NCBI GenBank assembly: GCA_040753915.1
Contig: JBFMDN010000012.1
Span: 36,943-100,942, forward strand
DNA from: JBFMDN01 sp040753915
GTDB lineage: Bacteria > Desulfobacterota > Desulfomonilia > Desulfomonilales > Desulfomonilaceae
DNA length: 64,000 nt
Direction of reading: 5' to 3'
Position 1 is the first letter of the stretch. The number at the start of each line of letters is the position of its first letter. Below the pieces are notes generated by a model, which saw nothing but the letters and a program-made list of their open reading frames with translations, ran no database searches and had not been told where the DNA came from. Below, one piece after another: positions 43,018 through 52,010 of this stretch. A program made the position numbers and the translations under genes.

Positions 43018-43866
43018 ATGGAAGATTTCGTCCTCGATCATGAGCTTTCCATCCGGCTGGGATTCTTCGTGGGAATATTCGCGGTTGTTGCAGTGGCAGA
43101 GCTCTTCGCGCCGCGCCGCGCCCTCCGGACAGCGAAGCTTTCGCGATGGGTCGCCAACATCGGTATCGTGATAATCAACACAGGCGTTCTTCGTCTCGTG
43201 CTTCCGGCGGGAGCGGTAGGTTTGGCTGCCTGGACCTCCCAACAGGGATGGGGATTGTTCAACTATGCCCGCTTCCCGTATTGGCTTGAAGTCGCGATTT
43301 CCGTGATTGTGCTCGACTTCGTCGTCTATTTGCAGCACGTCATGTTCCACGCTGTTCCAACGCTGTGGCGTCTTCACATGATGCACCATGCGGACATGGA
43401 TTTCGACGTGACCACAGGGACGCGATTTCATCCCCTTGAAATACTGATCTCCATGGTCATCAAAGCGAGCGCCATCCTGGTGCTCGGTCCACCCCTCGTA
43501 GGGGTAATAGCGTTTGAAGTGCTGTTGAACGGTCTTGCCATGTTCAACCACGGGAACCTGAGATTGCCCCTGGGCCTTGACAAGGTCTTGCGATGGCTCG
43601 TTGTGACTCCCGACATGCATCGGGTACACCATTCCGTATTTCCTGCGGAGGCCAACAGCAACTTTGGATTCAACTTGCCCTGGTGGGACAGGCTGTGCGG
43701 CACGTACAGAGACCAGCCGACCCACGGGCACGAGGGAATGACGATCGGATTGAAGCAGTTTCGAGACCCTGCTCGCCTCACCTTGTTCCACATCCTGATC
43801 ATGCCCTTTGTGAGCCCTCAAGGGGCCTACGCGATCAATCGGAGGGGAACATCAGGCTTCGATTGA
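43018..43866 (+). CDS. Sterol desaturase / fatty acid hydroxylase family protein
   Basis: Integral-membrane di-iron enzyme of about 282 residues. The His clusters that bind the di-iron centre are present: HVMFH (residue 108), HMMHH (residue 121), NHGN (residue 180) and HRVHH (residue 202). Four hydrophobic segments surround them. Family members hydroxylate or desaturate lipids, and some cleave alkylglycerol ethers; most use O2, which is notable in a probable anaerobe. The start at 43018 is the best ATG though its ribosome binding site is poor. It lies 24 bases before the TAXI gene, probably in one operon. Confidence 0.8.
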   Translation: MEDFVLDHELSIRLGFFVGIFAVVAVAELFAPRRALRTAKLSRWVANIGIVIINTGVLRLVLPAGAVGLAAWTSQQGWGLFNYARFPYWLEVAISVIVLDFVVYLQHVMFHAVPTLWRLHMMHHADMDFDVTTGTRFHPLEILISMVIKASAILVLGPPLVGVIAFEVLLNGLAMFNHGNLRLPLGLDKVLRWLVVTPDMHRVHHSVFPAEANSNFGFNLPWWDRLCGTYRDQPTHGHEGMTIGLKQFRDPARLTLFHILIMPFVSPQGAYAINRRGTSGFD

Positions 43867-43890
43867 TGAATGCTCTAGACAGGAGGTGTC

Positions 43891-44883
43891 GTGAAAAAGC
43901 TCCTCTTCTTTACCGTGACATGCCTTTTCCTACTCGGCTGTTGGGAACCATCCCCGGCAGAAACGAGATTCGTGACCATCGGGACCGGCGGAGTAACGGG
44001 AGTCTATTTCCCTGTGGGCGGAGCAATCAGCAAGCTTGTGAACAAGAAGCGCAGTGTTTACGGCTTGAAGCTGACCGCGGAAGCCACCGCAGGCTCCGTG
44101 TTCAACATCAATGCTCTCGTTGCGGGTGACATGGATTTCGGATTGGCTCAATCAGACAAAGCGGGACAAGCGTGGCGGGGTACGGCAGAATGGAAAGACC
44201 GCGGCCCGCAGAAAAGCTTGCGAGCGATCTGTGCATTGCAGGCCGAGACGGTGTGCCTCATAGCATCGGTGGACAGCGATATCAGGAAGTGCCAGGATTT
44301 GCGCGGGAGGATCGTGGCTGTGGGCCCCCCTGGATCTGGAACCCGGGACAATTCTGCCGATGCCCTTTCCACCTGCGGCCTGTCTTTCAGCGATCTCGGT
44401 AAGGCTGAAGGAATAAAGCCCGCCGAGGCGGCAAGCCTGCTCCAGGACGGCCGTATCGAAGCCTACTTTTACACCGTGGGACATCCCAATGGGTCTATCA
44501 AAGAGGCCGCGGCCGGCGGAACGAAGGTGAGATTCGTGCCCTTGACGAACCTGGACCAGCTCCTCAAGAAAGCCCCCTATTACTCCGAGGCGGTGATACC
44601 CATAGCTCTGTATCCGGGAGTGGAAAACACCGAAGATGTGCCCACCTTCGGGGTCAGGGCCTGCCTTCTGACGACGGAGCAGGTTCCCGATGCCGTGGTG
44701 GCTGCTTTGACCAGAGAGCTCTTCGAGAATCTCTCTGAGCTCAAACAGCTCCACCCGGCGCTGGAAAAGCTTACGGTCGAACAGATGCTCGCCTATTTGC
44801 CTCTCCCGGTGCACGCAGGAGCATTGGCCTATTTCCGAGAGCGTGGTCTGGAGAAACTTGTCAGCACCCAGCACGGGCAATAA
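43891..44883 (+). CDS. TAXI-type TRAP transporter solute-binding lipoprotein
   Basis: Periplasmic binding component of a TAXI-family TRAP transporter, 330 residues. The N-terminus MKKLLFFTVTCLFLLGCWEP (GTG-initiated) is a lipoprotein signal with the lipobox LLGC. The mature domain contains the family segments FVTIGTGGVTGVYFPVGGAI and GDMDFGLAQSDKAGQAW and later VAVGPPGSGTRDNSADAL. AGGAGG lies just before the GTG. Ligands of characterised relatives are small carboxylates such as glutamate. It precedes its membrane partner by about 210 bases including a hairpin. Confidence 0.9.
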   Translation: MKKLLFFTVTCLFLLGCWEPSPAETRFVTIGTGGVTGVYFPVGGAISKLVNKKRSVYGLKLTAEATAGSVFNINALVAGDMDFGLAQSDKAGQAWRGTAEWKDRGPQKSLRAICALQAETVCLIASVDSDIRKCQDLRGRIVAVGPPGSGTRDNSADALSTCGLSFSDLGKAEGIKPAEAASLLQDGRIEAYFYTVGHPNGSIKEAAAGGTKVRFVPLTNLDQLLKKAPYYSEAVIPIALYPGVENTEDVPTFGVRACLLTTEQVPDAVVAALTRELFENLSELKQLHPALEKLTVEQMLAYLPLPVHAGALAYFRERGLEKLVSTQHGQ

Positions 44884-44904
44884 ACGAGCCGGCCCGCAGG
44901 TTGA

Positions 44905-44925
44905 GATCCCGCGTGCCGCGGGATC
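44905..44925 (+). terminator. Intercistronic hairpin after the TAXI binding-protein gene
   Basis: A perfect 9-base stem GATCCCGCG / CGCGGGATC with a TGC loop lies 22 bases after the stop codon. No T-run follows. Hairpins at this position often raise the amount of binding-protein mRNA over permease mRNA by blocking 3' decay or causing partial termination. The core matches the palindrome at 41399-41415. Confidence 0.45.
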
Positions 44926-45094
44926 ATTCGAGTAGCACTGCTCTAGAGCTCAAGTCTCTTCACCGGCCGTGGCACAACATATTTGCGCCATGGTGTGCTG
45001 AGCCGAGGCCCTTCATGCTTTGTTGCTTCCGAAATCAGACCTGAGAGCTCAGATGACAGTCGAATCAAGGAAAGCGGGAATCGAAGGGGAAAAC

Positions 45095-47110
45095 ATGGAG
45101 AAGCCTGTGTCAGGGGGCTTCGCAGAGGACCGCGCTCGCTCCGAAAGGTGGAGGGCACGCACGATCACGGTCGTAGCTGTCTGTTGGTCCCTTTTTCAGT
45201 TGTCTCTCGCCAGCTTCCTCATACTCGACAGCGTTGTAATCCGCGCGACACATCTGGGCTTCGCCATGATCATTGCATTCGTCGGGTATCCCCTGCTCAG
45301 GAGACGGCGGGACGATCGCCTTTGGACCATCGGAGAGCGGCGGTGGTCGGTAGCGCTCGCGTTCGGGATAGCAGCCTTGGCCTTCGTTTCATCGATCTAC
45401 CTGGTGATCGATTACGAGGGACTGAGTGGTCGTCTCGGCATGCCACTTGCGAGGGACATCTTCTTCGGAATTGTGCTGCTTGTCCTTCTCCTGGAAGCGG
45501 CCCGGAGAGTAGTGGGCCCTGCTCTACCCATCATCAGTGTCTTCTTTCTCTTTTATGCTCTGTATGGCAGCTACATGCCGGACTTCCTCGCGTTCAGAGG
45601 CACGTCCGTGAATCGCCTCGTGGGACAGATGACCATGTCTACGGAAGGCGTCTACGGCATACCTCTCGATGTATCGGCAAACGTGGTATTCCTGTTCGTG
45701 CTCTTTGGGGCTCTCTTGGAGCGAGCCGGAGCGGGCAGCTACTTTATACGACTTGCGCTCTCGGTAATGGGAAGATTCAGAGGCGGTCCTGCCAAGGCAG
45801 CAGTACTTGCGAGCGGCCTGACAGGAATGGTTTCAGGCTCGAGCATAGCCAACGTTGTCACAACCGGGACGTTTACCATTCCCCTGATGAAAAAGGTGGG
45901 ATACCCTCCCACTAAAGCTGCAGCCGTAGAGGTGGCGGCCAGTATCGACGGCCAACTGATGCCTCCGGTGATGGGGGCAGCAGCATTCATTATTGCCGAG
46001 TATGTGAACGTCCCGTACATCGCGGTAATCAAGGCCGCATTGGTGCCGGCTCTCGTCTCGTATATCGCCCTCCTCTATATTACGCACATCGAGGCGTGCA
46101 AGCTTGGAATAGCGGGATTGAGCCGTGAGGAGACCCCCATGTTTCGGGAAGTGTTTCCCCAAGGTGCCCAGTACCTCATTCCCATTGGAGTGCTCGTGGC
46201 TGAGCTCTTGTATTTTCGCCATTCGCCGCAAATGGCGGTGTTCAGGGCAATACTCTGTCTTGTGGTGATCTTGTGTATCCAGTATCCCTTGGAAGCCTTG
46301 AGAAGCGGGCTGCCGGTTCGACACGGTCTCGTGAGATTGGGTCGCACGATCTGGGAGAGTCTCGCTGCGGGCGCACGAAACATGGTGCCGGTTGCCATAG
46401 CCACAGCGTCCGCCGGGATCATCGTTGGAGTGGTGACGCTAGGCCTGGGGGGACTGATCACGGAAGTGATCGACCAGCTCAGCGGGGGGAACCTTTACGC
46501 AATGCTCGGAATAACCAGCCTGGCCTGTCTCATCGTGGGCATGGGACTGCCAACGACGGCTACGTACATTGTAATGGCTTCTCTGACGGTGCCTGCCCTG
46601 GTCTCACTTGCAGATAGCAGCGGTCTGACCGTGCCTCTCATGGCGGCTCACCTCTTTTGCTTCTATTTCGGGATCCTCGCTGACGACACCCCGCCGGTAG
46701 GCCTCGCCTCATACGCTGCGTCTGCAATCGCACAATCGGACCCCATACCTACAGGACTGCAGGGATTCATGTACGATATTCGAACCGCCATTCTCCCGTT
46801 CATGTTCATATTCAATCACGAGTTGCTCCTCATTGGGGTCACGGGGCTGGCCCAAGGAGTAATGATCCTCGGTAGCGCAGCTCTGGGGGCAATAGCATTT
46901 GTGGCGGCGACTCAGGGATGGTTCGTGACGCGAAATCGGTGGTACGAGACTATCGTCCTTCTGTCGGTCACCCTCATTATGTTCAGACCGGATCTTCTGT
47001 CGGATTGGTGGAGATTCCCGCACCGCTACGTTTCCTTCATCCCGGGAGTAGTGTTATACTTAACCGTTTACAGTCTTCAGCGGCAGAGAATACGACGAGC
47101 TGCCTCCTGA
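45095..47110 (+). CDS. TRAP transporter fused 4TM/12TM permease (TAXI type)
   Basis: A fused small and large TRAP membrane subunit of about 671 residues with some 16 or more hydrophobic helices, driving Na+- or proton-coupled uptake of the ligand delivered by the TAXI protein. Family segments are GGPAKAAVLASGLTGMVSGS near residue 230, EVAASIDGQLMPPVMGAAAF near residue 280, GMGLPTTATYIVMASLTVPA near residue 483, and DDTPPVGLASYAA near residue 530. Three in-frame starts exist (45020, 45053, 45095); the last, MEKPVSGG, has GAAGGGG five bases upstream and is preferred. Confidence 0.88.
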   Translation: MEKPVSGGFAEDRARSERWRARTITVVAVCWSLFQLSLASFLILDSVVIRATHLGFAMIIAFVGYPLLRRRRDDRLWTIGERRWSVALAFGIAALAFVSSIYLVIDYEGLSGRLGMPLARDIFFGIVLLVLLLEAARRVVGPALPIISVFFLFYALYGSYMPDFLAFRGTSVNRLVGQMTMSTEGVYGIPLDVSANVVFLFVLFGALLERAGAGSYFIRLALSVMGRFRGGPAKAAVLASGLTGMVSGSSIANVVTTGTFTIPLMKKVGYPPTKAAAVEVAASIDGQLMPPVMGAAAFIIAEYVNVPYIAVIKAALVPALVSYIALLYITHIEACKLGIAGLSREETPMFREVFPQGAQYLIPIGVLVAELLYFRHSPQMAVFRAILCLVVILCIQYPLEALRSGLPVRHGLVRLGRTIWESLAAGARNMVPVAIATASAGIIVGVVTLGLGGLITEVIDQLSGGNLYAMLGITSLACLIVGMGLPTTATYIVMASLTVPALVSLADSSGLTVPLMAAHLFCFYFGILADDTPPVGLASYAASAIAQSDPIPTGLQGFMYDIRTAILPFMFIFNHELLLIGVTGLAQGVMILGSAALGAIAFVAATQGWFVTRNRWYETIVLLSVTLIMFRPDLLSDWWRFPHRYVSFIPGVVLYLTVYSLQRQRIRRAAS

Positions 47111-47131
47111 AAGCGAGGAGAGGATTTGACG

Positions 47132-48043
47132 ATGGATATGCGTCGCCTGGAGGTATTTTGCAGGGTGGTCGAGCTCCGGAGCTTCACCAAGGCGGCCGAG
47201 GCGCTCTCGCTGTCCCAACCGACCGTAAGTGAACATATCCGAACCATGGAGGAGAATCTCCAGGAGCGACTGATCGACCGGCTTGGCCGTGAAGTGCTTC
47301 CTACGCCCGCGGGGAAGTTGTTCTATCAGTACGCTCGGAACATCGTGCAGCTCCGAGACGAGGCGGTCCGAGCCCTCGAGCAATTCAGAGGGAACTTGAC
47401 AGGCACTCTCATCCTGGGGGCCAGCACCATTCCGGGCACGTATGTGCTCCCAAAGTTGATCGGGTCATTCAAACGCTTGTACCCTGCAATTCAGATCACG
47501 CTAAGAATCTGGGACACTGCGGAGATCGTTCGCGAAGTCTTGGAAGGAACAAGCGAAGCCGGAGTGATTGGGTCAAAATGGGCCGACCGCCGGCTCATCA
47601 CCGAAAAGATTTTCTCGGACGAGCTCGTGCTGGCAGTGTTTCCCGGACATGCGTGGGCAAGTCGAGGAATCATAGAGCCGCAAGAGTTGATGCGGGAGCC
47701 ATTCATTCTTCGAGAACAGGGATCCGGCACGAGAATGGTCATGAAGCAGGCGCTTGAAGAGCACGATCTCGACCTCGGCCGCCTGGAAGTGGTAGCGGAA
47801 ATGGGTAGCACCGAAGCAGTTCGCCAGGGAATCAAATCCCAGATCGGAGTTTCCATTCTCTCGCATAAGGCTGTGGAAGAAGATCTCAGATACGGGCATC
47901 TGGTGAGGGTTGACATCCGGGGCATCCGGATAGTCAGACCCCTCTATCTCGCACTGAGGAAAAACCGACAAATGTCCCCCCTGTGCAATGCCTTTCTCGA
48001 CCATCTCCGAAAATCCGCGGGGGCAAAACTAAGAGCGTCATGA
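47132..48043 (+). CDS. LysR-family transcriptional regulator
   Basis: A 303-residue LysR-type regulator. The N-terminal winged helix-turn-helix (RRLEVFCRVVELRSFTKAAE and LSLSQPTVSEHIRTMEE) is followed by an effector domain beginning GTLILGASTIPGTYVLPKL near residue 92. The effector domain resembles the subgroup found beside selenium-metabolism genes, but no such gene is in this window, so the label is tentative. GAGAGG precedes the ATG at 47132 by eight bases; a TTG at 47126 is a less likely start. It lies 21 bases after the permease and may regulate the transport genes. Confidence 0.85.
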   Translation: MDMRRLEVFCRVVELRSFTKAAEALSLSQPTVSEHIRTMEENLQERLIDRLGREVLPTPAGKLFYQYARNIVQLRDEAVRALEQFRGNLTGTLILGASTIPGTYVLPKLIGSFKRLYPAIQITLRIWDTAEIVREVLEGTSEAGVIGSKWADRRLITEKIFSDELVLAVFPGHAWASRGIIEPQELMREPFILREQGSGTRMVMKQALEEHDLDLGRLEVVAEMGSTEAVRQGIKSQIGVSILSHKAVEEDLRYGHLVRVDIRGIRIVRPLYLALRKNRQMSPLCNAFLDHLRKSAGAKLRAS

Positions 48044-48073
48044 CCAGTGGGCCCGATGGGGGAGAACCATAAG

Positions 48074-48556
48074 ATGAGACGGTGGCCGAAACGGCACTTC
48101 GGGCTAACCACATGCCTGCTGGTCGGGGGGATCCTTTGTCTTCCGAGGTCCTCGTTTGCTCTTCAAGTTCACGGCGAACCCGAGGGACTGGTGATTCACG
48201 AGCTGGCCCACCTGTTCTTCGGCGCCACTATGGGTCTCCTGGCCTACTGGCTTGAATCAAACAGGTTTATCGAGTCTCGCGGGTGGCGCAACATTCAGGT
48301 GGCTTGTCTGCTGCTCGTACTGTGGAACCTAGTGGCACTGACAGGACACCTTGTCTCACTGCAAATCCAGCCGGAAATGATTACAGGCGAGGCGGGCACT
48401 TGGTCAACAATTCTTCTGGCGGACCAAACGCCGTGGGCCACGGCGTACTTCTTCTTGAACCTGGATCATCTTTTCTGCGTTCCCGCCGTCTTTTTTCTGT
48501 TGCTCGGGTTTCGCCAGCTTTATGGAGAGATCGTGCGGAAGGAGAAGTCCGGATGA
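48074..48556 (+). CDS. Membrane protein with HExxH motif, partner of the histidine kinase
   Basis: A 160-residue protein with an N-terminal signal or anchor (TTCLLVGGILCLPRSSFA) and three more hydrophobic helices. An HELAH sequence (VIHELAHLFFGATMG, about residue 42) lies at the start of a helix, and another His occurs in LDHLFCVP near residue 130. HELAH fits the HExxH zinc-protease pattern, but the protein is small and the pair could instead ligate heme. It overlaps the kinase gene by four bases, so the two products probably act together. The start at 48074 is moderately supported; 48056 is an alternative. Confidence 0.65.
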   Translation: MRRWPKRHFGLTTCLLVGGILCLPRSSFALQVHGEPEGLVIHELAHLFFGATMGLLAYWLESNRFIESRGWRNIQVACLLLVLWNLVALTGHLVSLQIQPEMITGEAGTWSTILLADQTPWATAYFFLNLDHLFCVPAVFFLLLGFRQLYGEIVRKEKSG

Positions 48557-50106
48557 TGGACGGGATCTCCATGGCACCCATATGGTTCACCGACGTCATA
48601 GGGTCCTCCTTGATGATCGCCCTCACGGTTCTGTGCCTGTGGTACGCGGTGCATCTCGGCCGTGCCCAACCCACTAACATCATGTGGACCTATCTCATTG
48701 CCTTGTCAGCGGCCTTAGCGGCTTTTGCCCTCTCCCGCGGAGTGGGGCACCTCGCAAAAAGGTTGCTTCTTCTGGCAGGACGACAAGAGATCTGGGACGC
48801 TTTGGCTCCCTATAGCGGAGCGATCAACACAATGACCTTTATCGTAGCCGGATCGATCACGCTTTTCTTCCAGCGCGTGCAAAAAATCAACACGGGAATT
48901 CTTAATGACAAGAAAGCCCTCGAGACAGCGTCTCAGGAGGTCATGCGGCTGAACGAAAATCTTCAGTCTTTGGTAGAGGTGAGAACCCGCGAGCTGGCTG
49001 TGTCAGAAGAAAAGTATCGGACTATATTCGAGGGGTCGACGGACATCGTGTTCGTCCTTGATAAGAATGGCCGATTCACTGACATCAATCTGGCAGGACT
49101 CACCACCCTGGGATACGATGCGCCGGAAGAAGTAGTTTTTCAGAAGACCCTCGAAGATACGTTCGTCTTTCCTGAAGAATTCCAAGGGCTCATGGAGGAC
49201 CTGCGTAGGGACGGCTTCGTGAGGGACCGGGAATACAGGTTGCGCGTCGGCTCAGGTTCTGAGGCGCTGGTCCTGTTGAGCATGACCGCGGGCAAGTCCG
49301 ATTCGGGTCACATTACAAGGTATCATGGAATCGCAAAGGATATCACTGCCAGGAGGCGCATAGAGCGCCAGCTCCAGAGAGCCGATAAGTTGGCCTCCTT
49401 GGGCCAGATTTCCGCAGGCATAGCTCATGAAATCAACAATCCTTTGGGAGTCATTCTCGGGTACACTCAACTGCTGATGAAGGAGCACTCTCCCGAGAGC
49501 CAGGCATATCTCGATCTGCAGACAATCGAAAAACAAGCGGGAAACTGTAAACGGATCGTGGCGGATCTGCTCAAATTCGCGCGGGCGGCTGAAACCGCAA
49601 GGGCTCCTTTTGACGTTAACCAATCACTTCGAGAAGTTATCGCGCTTCTCAATCGCCAACTCGAACGGGATAACATAACCGTGAACATACGTTTGGCCCC
49701 TGATCTCCCGGCCGTGGTAGGAGACAGTGAAAAGATGAAGCAGGTCTTTATGAATCTGGTTATGAATGCCAAACAAGCCATAGCTGACGGCGGAACGATC
49801 TGGATAAGCACGGAGGCCGAACCGCGGACCGAGCAGATCAAAATCACGGTTTCCGACAACGGGTGCGGAGTGCCGGAAGCTGTAGTAGACAAGATCTTCG
49901 ATCCTTTCTTCACCACGAAGCCCGTAGGGGAAGGAACAGGCCTCGGGCTGGCCGTGAGTTATGGAATAATTCACGAGCACGACGGCTCCATAGAGGTCAA
50001 GAGCGAAGAAGGAGTCGGAACCACGTTTACGATCCATCTCCCACAGCGCGGTCTGGAAGGATCGCTGACAGCGACCGTTGCGGCCGGAACGGCACCCAGG
50101 CGATAG
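48553..50106 (+). CDS. PAS-domain sensor histidine kinase
   Basis: A 517-residue membrane kinase. Residues 1-115 contain three hydrophobic helices, then a coiled coil (LETASQEVMRLNENLQSLVE), a PAS domain (about 155-275, YRTIFEGSTDIVFVLDKNGRFTDI), the phospho-acceptor region SAGIAHEINNPLGVILGYTQ (His near residue 297) and a GHKL ATPase (N box NLVMNAKQAI, G1 DNGCGVP, G2 GEGTGLGLAVSYGI). The C-terminus has a short Ala/Pro tail. It overlaps the upstream membrane gene in ATGA and is followed after 69 bases by the NtrC-type regulator, its likely partner. Confidence 0.92.
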   Translation: MMDGISMAPIWFTDVIGSSLMIALTVLCLWYAVHLGRAQPTNIMWTYLIALSAALAAFALSRGVGHLAKRLLLLAGRQEIWDALAPYSGAINTMTFIVAGSITLFFQRVQKINTGILNDKKALETASQEVMRLNENLQSLVEVRTRELAVSEEKYRTIFEGSTDIVFVLDKNGRFTDINLAGLTTLGYDAPEEVVFQKTLEDTFVFPEEFQGLMEDLRRDGFVRDREYRLRVGSGSEALVLLSMTAGKSDSGHITRYHGIAKDITARRRIERQLQRADKLASLGQISAGIAHEINNPLGVILGYTQLLMKEHSPESQAYLDLQTIEKQAGNCKRIVADLLKFARAAETARAPFDVNQSLREVIALLNRQLERDNITVNIRLAPDLPAVVGDSEKMKQVFMNLVMNAKQAIADGGTIWISTEAEPRTEQIKITVSDNGCGVPEAVVDKIFDPFFTTKPVGEGTGLGLAVSYGIIHEHDGSIEVKSEEGVGTTFTIHLPQRGLEGSLTATVAAGTAPRR

Positions 50107-50175
50107 CATGACACGGCACAAAGACATGGGACAGACCCGAACTTCTCCTTGGATTTTCTGAAGAAGAGGGACCGT

Positions 50176-51594
50176 ATGGTGGAACCATCTCGAGCCAGGC
50201 TGCTCATAGTGGACGACGAAGAGGACATGCTGCGGCTGCTTGACCGAAGCGTATCGGCTGAGATCGATTGCGACGTGGATACCGCGATCAATGCGTACAA
50301 AGCCCGGGAGCTCATGGATAAGAACATTTACGATCTAGCCATGTTGGATATTCGCATGCCCGGAATGGACGGCATGACATTCATGCGGGAGATAGCGCGG
50401 GAGTACCCGGAGACGACGATAATAATGATGACAGCGTACGGCACTATCGATCAGGCTGTGGAGGCTATCAAACAGGGGGCGTACGACTTTCTGGCCAAGC
50501 CCTTCGACCTGGACAAGGCTATTCACTTGGTGGCAAAGGCACTCGAGAGAAGTCGTCTCATCCGCCAGAACCGTCTCCTGCAGCGGAGGATCCGGGAACA
50601 GGAGAGCTTTCAGGAGATGGTAGGCTCGAGCGCGAAGATGATCAAAGTCTTCGAGACCATCAGGGTGGTCGCCAAGACCGATGCAACAGTGCTGATCACA
50701 GGGGAGTCGGGAACCGGAAAAGATATGGCCGCAAGGGCCCTCCATCGCCTCAGCCCGCGAGCAGACAAGCCGTTTGTAGCCGTGAACTGCCCTAATCTCC
50801 CGGAGGAAATCCTGGAGAGCGAGCTGTTCGGGTACCGAAAAGGCGCTTTCACCCACGCTGTGCGAGACAAGAAGGGTCTGTTCTGGGAAGCCCAGGACGG
50901 GACGATTTACCTCGATGAGATCGGTGACATCTCCCTCACACTCCAGACGAAGCTGCTCCGCGTCCTTCAAGACAAAGAGATCAGACCCTTGGGAGAAACG
51001 AAGAGCGTTCGGGTCGACGTACGGATTATCGCATCGACGAACCAGAACCTGCGTGACAAGATAGAGAGGAAGCTCTTTCGGGAGGATCTCTTCTATCGAC
51101 TCAACGTCATCTCAGTTCACATGCCCCCCCTCAGGGACAGGCCTGAAGATATTCCCCTCCTTGCGGACCATTTCGTACAGAAATGTTCCCGAGAGCATTC
51201 CAAGGAACCGAAAAGACTTTCTCCCAAGCTCGTTGAGCGTCTTGTAAGACACCCCTGGCCCGGGAATGTGCGAGAGCTGGAAAACCTAGTCAGGCGCGCT
51301 GTGATCCTTTCTCCTGCGTGTGAAATCAGGACACAGGATATGGACTTGGGGGATGAAGACCAGGGAGAGTGCCTGGTTACAGACGAGGTGAAAAGACTGC
51401 CGTACAAGGCCGCAAAGAACCTCGTGCTCCAGCGATTCCACCAGGAATACATTTCTAGTGCCTTGGGACGGACTCAGGGCAACATAACGAGGGCCGCCCG
51501 AGAGTGCGGTCTAGAGCGACAGGCTCTTCAGCAGGTGATGAAGCGATATGGCATGAAATCCAAAGACTTCAATCCCACGGATTCCCCCGGCTGA
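50176..51594 (+). CDS. NtrC-type sigma-54-dependent response regulator
   Basis: A 472-residue regulator. The receiver domain (1-120) has the acidic pair DDEED, the phosphorylated Asp in MLDIRMPGMDG and the Lys in FLAKPFD. The AAA+ domain follows, with Walker A GESGTGKD (residue 177), Walker B GTIYLDEIGDI and the R-finger region. The sigma-54-contacting loop reads GAFTHA (residues 223-228) instead of GAFTGA. The C-terminus is a Fis-type helix-turn-helix (NITRAARECGLERQALQQVM). The ATG at 50176 has AGAGG seven bases upstream; an earlier TTG is less likely. It is the output of the kinase encoded just before it. Confidence 0.92.
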   Translation: MVEPSRARLLIVDDEEDMLRLLDRSVSAEIDCDVDTAINAYKARELMDKNIYDLAMLDIRMPGMDGMTFMREIAREYPETTIIMMTAYGTIDQAVEAIKQGAYDFLAKPFDLDKAIHLVAKALERSRLIRQNRLLQRRIREQESFQEMVGSSAKMIKVFETIRVVAKTDATVLITGESGTGKDMAARALHRLSPRADKPFVAVNCPNLPEEILESELFGYRKGAFTHAVRDKKGLFWEAQDGTIYLDEIGDISLTLQTKLLRVLQDKEIRPLGETKSVRVDVRIIASTNQNLRDKIERKLFREDLFYRLNVISVHMPPLRDRPEDIPLLADHFVQKCSREHSKEPKRLSPKLVERLVRHPWPGNVRELENLVRRAVILSPACEIRTQDMDLGDEDQGECLVTDEVKRLPYKAAKNLVLQRFHQEYISSALGRTQGNITRAARECGLERQALQQVMKRYGMKSKDFNPTDSPG

Positions 51595-51657
51595 CAAGGG
51601 GGCGGACAGTGAGAGCTTCGAGCGGCAGTGCCGCACGAGGAAGGTGTGCGGCATGAG

Positions 51658-51682
51658 GGTTGACAATAATAATGTCCGTTTC
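51658..51682 (+). repeat. 25-base repeat-flank module, copy at left of repeat 3
   Basis: The 25-base sequence starting GGTTGACAATAATAAT and ending CCGTTTC recurs at 59145-59169 with two mismatches. In both places it ends exactly 26 bases before the left end of the inverted-end repeat, so it is part of a longer conserved unit. In this copy it contains TTGACA and TAATAAT, but they are too close together to form an ordinary promoter. Confidence 0.7.
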
Positions 51683-51708
51683 TCTTGTTCCACAATGAGG
51701 GGAGAGAC

Positions 51709-51907
51709 GAAAGTGTCTCAAAACTCGGGACACACCAAACATCGTAGCACGATTGGGCGTCGATGCGTGGAAAAGCACCCTCACCCCAACCCTCTCCCAG
51801 AGGGAGAGGGAGCCGAAAGTATCTCCTCTCCCCCGCTTCGGGGGAGAGGGTTAGGGTGAGGGGGGGTGCCACGATTATCACGGACTGCCGGCTTTTGAGA
51901 CAGTTTC
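51709..51907 (+). repeat. 199-base inverted-end repeat, copy 3
   Basis: Same length as copies 1 and 2, beginning GAAAGTGTCTCAAAACTCGG and ending TTTTGAGACAGTTTC, with the same inner palindrome. The right flank (51908-51985) is about 75 bases similar to that of copy 1, including CAGACGCCCGTCCC and GGGAAGCGGA. It lies in the 416-base convergent gap between the response regulator and mglA (51595-52010), which holds no gene. A hairpin TGCCGCAC / GTGCGGCA near 51630-51654 could end the regulator transcript. Confidence 0.8.
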
Positions 51908-52010
51908 AGACGCCCGTCCCACCGGTCTGCGAACCTCCCGTCAATGTTCTCGACACACGGGAAGCGGACAGAGCTCTTGGCAATTGATATGGCCGGCAAG
52001 AAGTGTTTGC

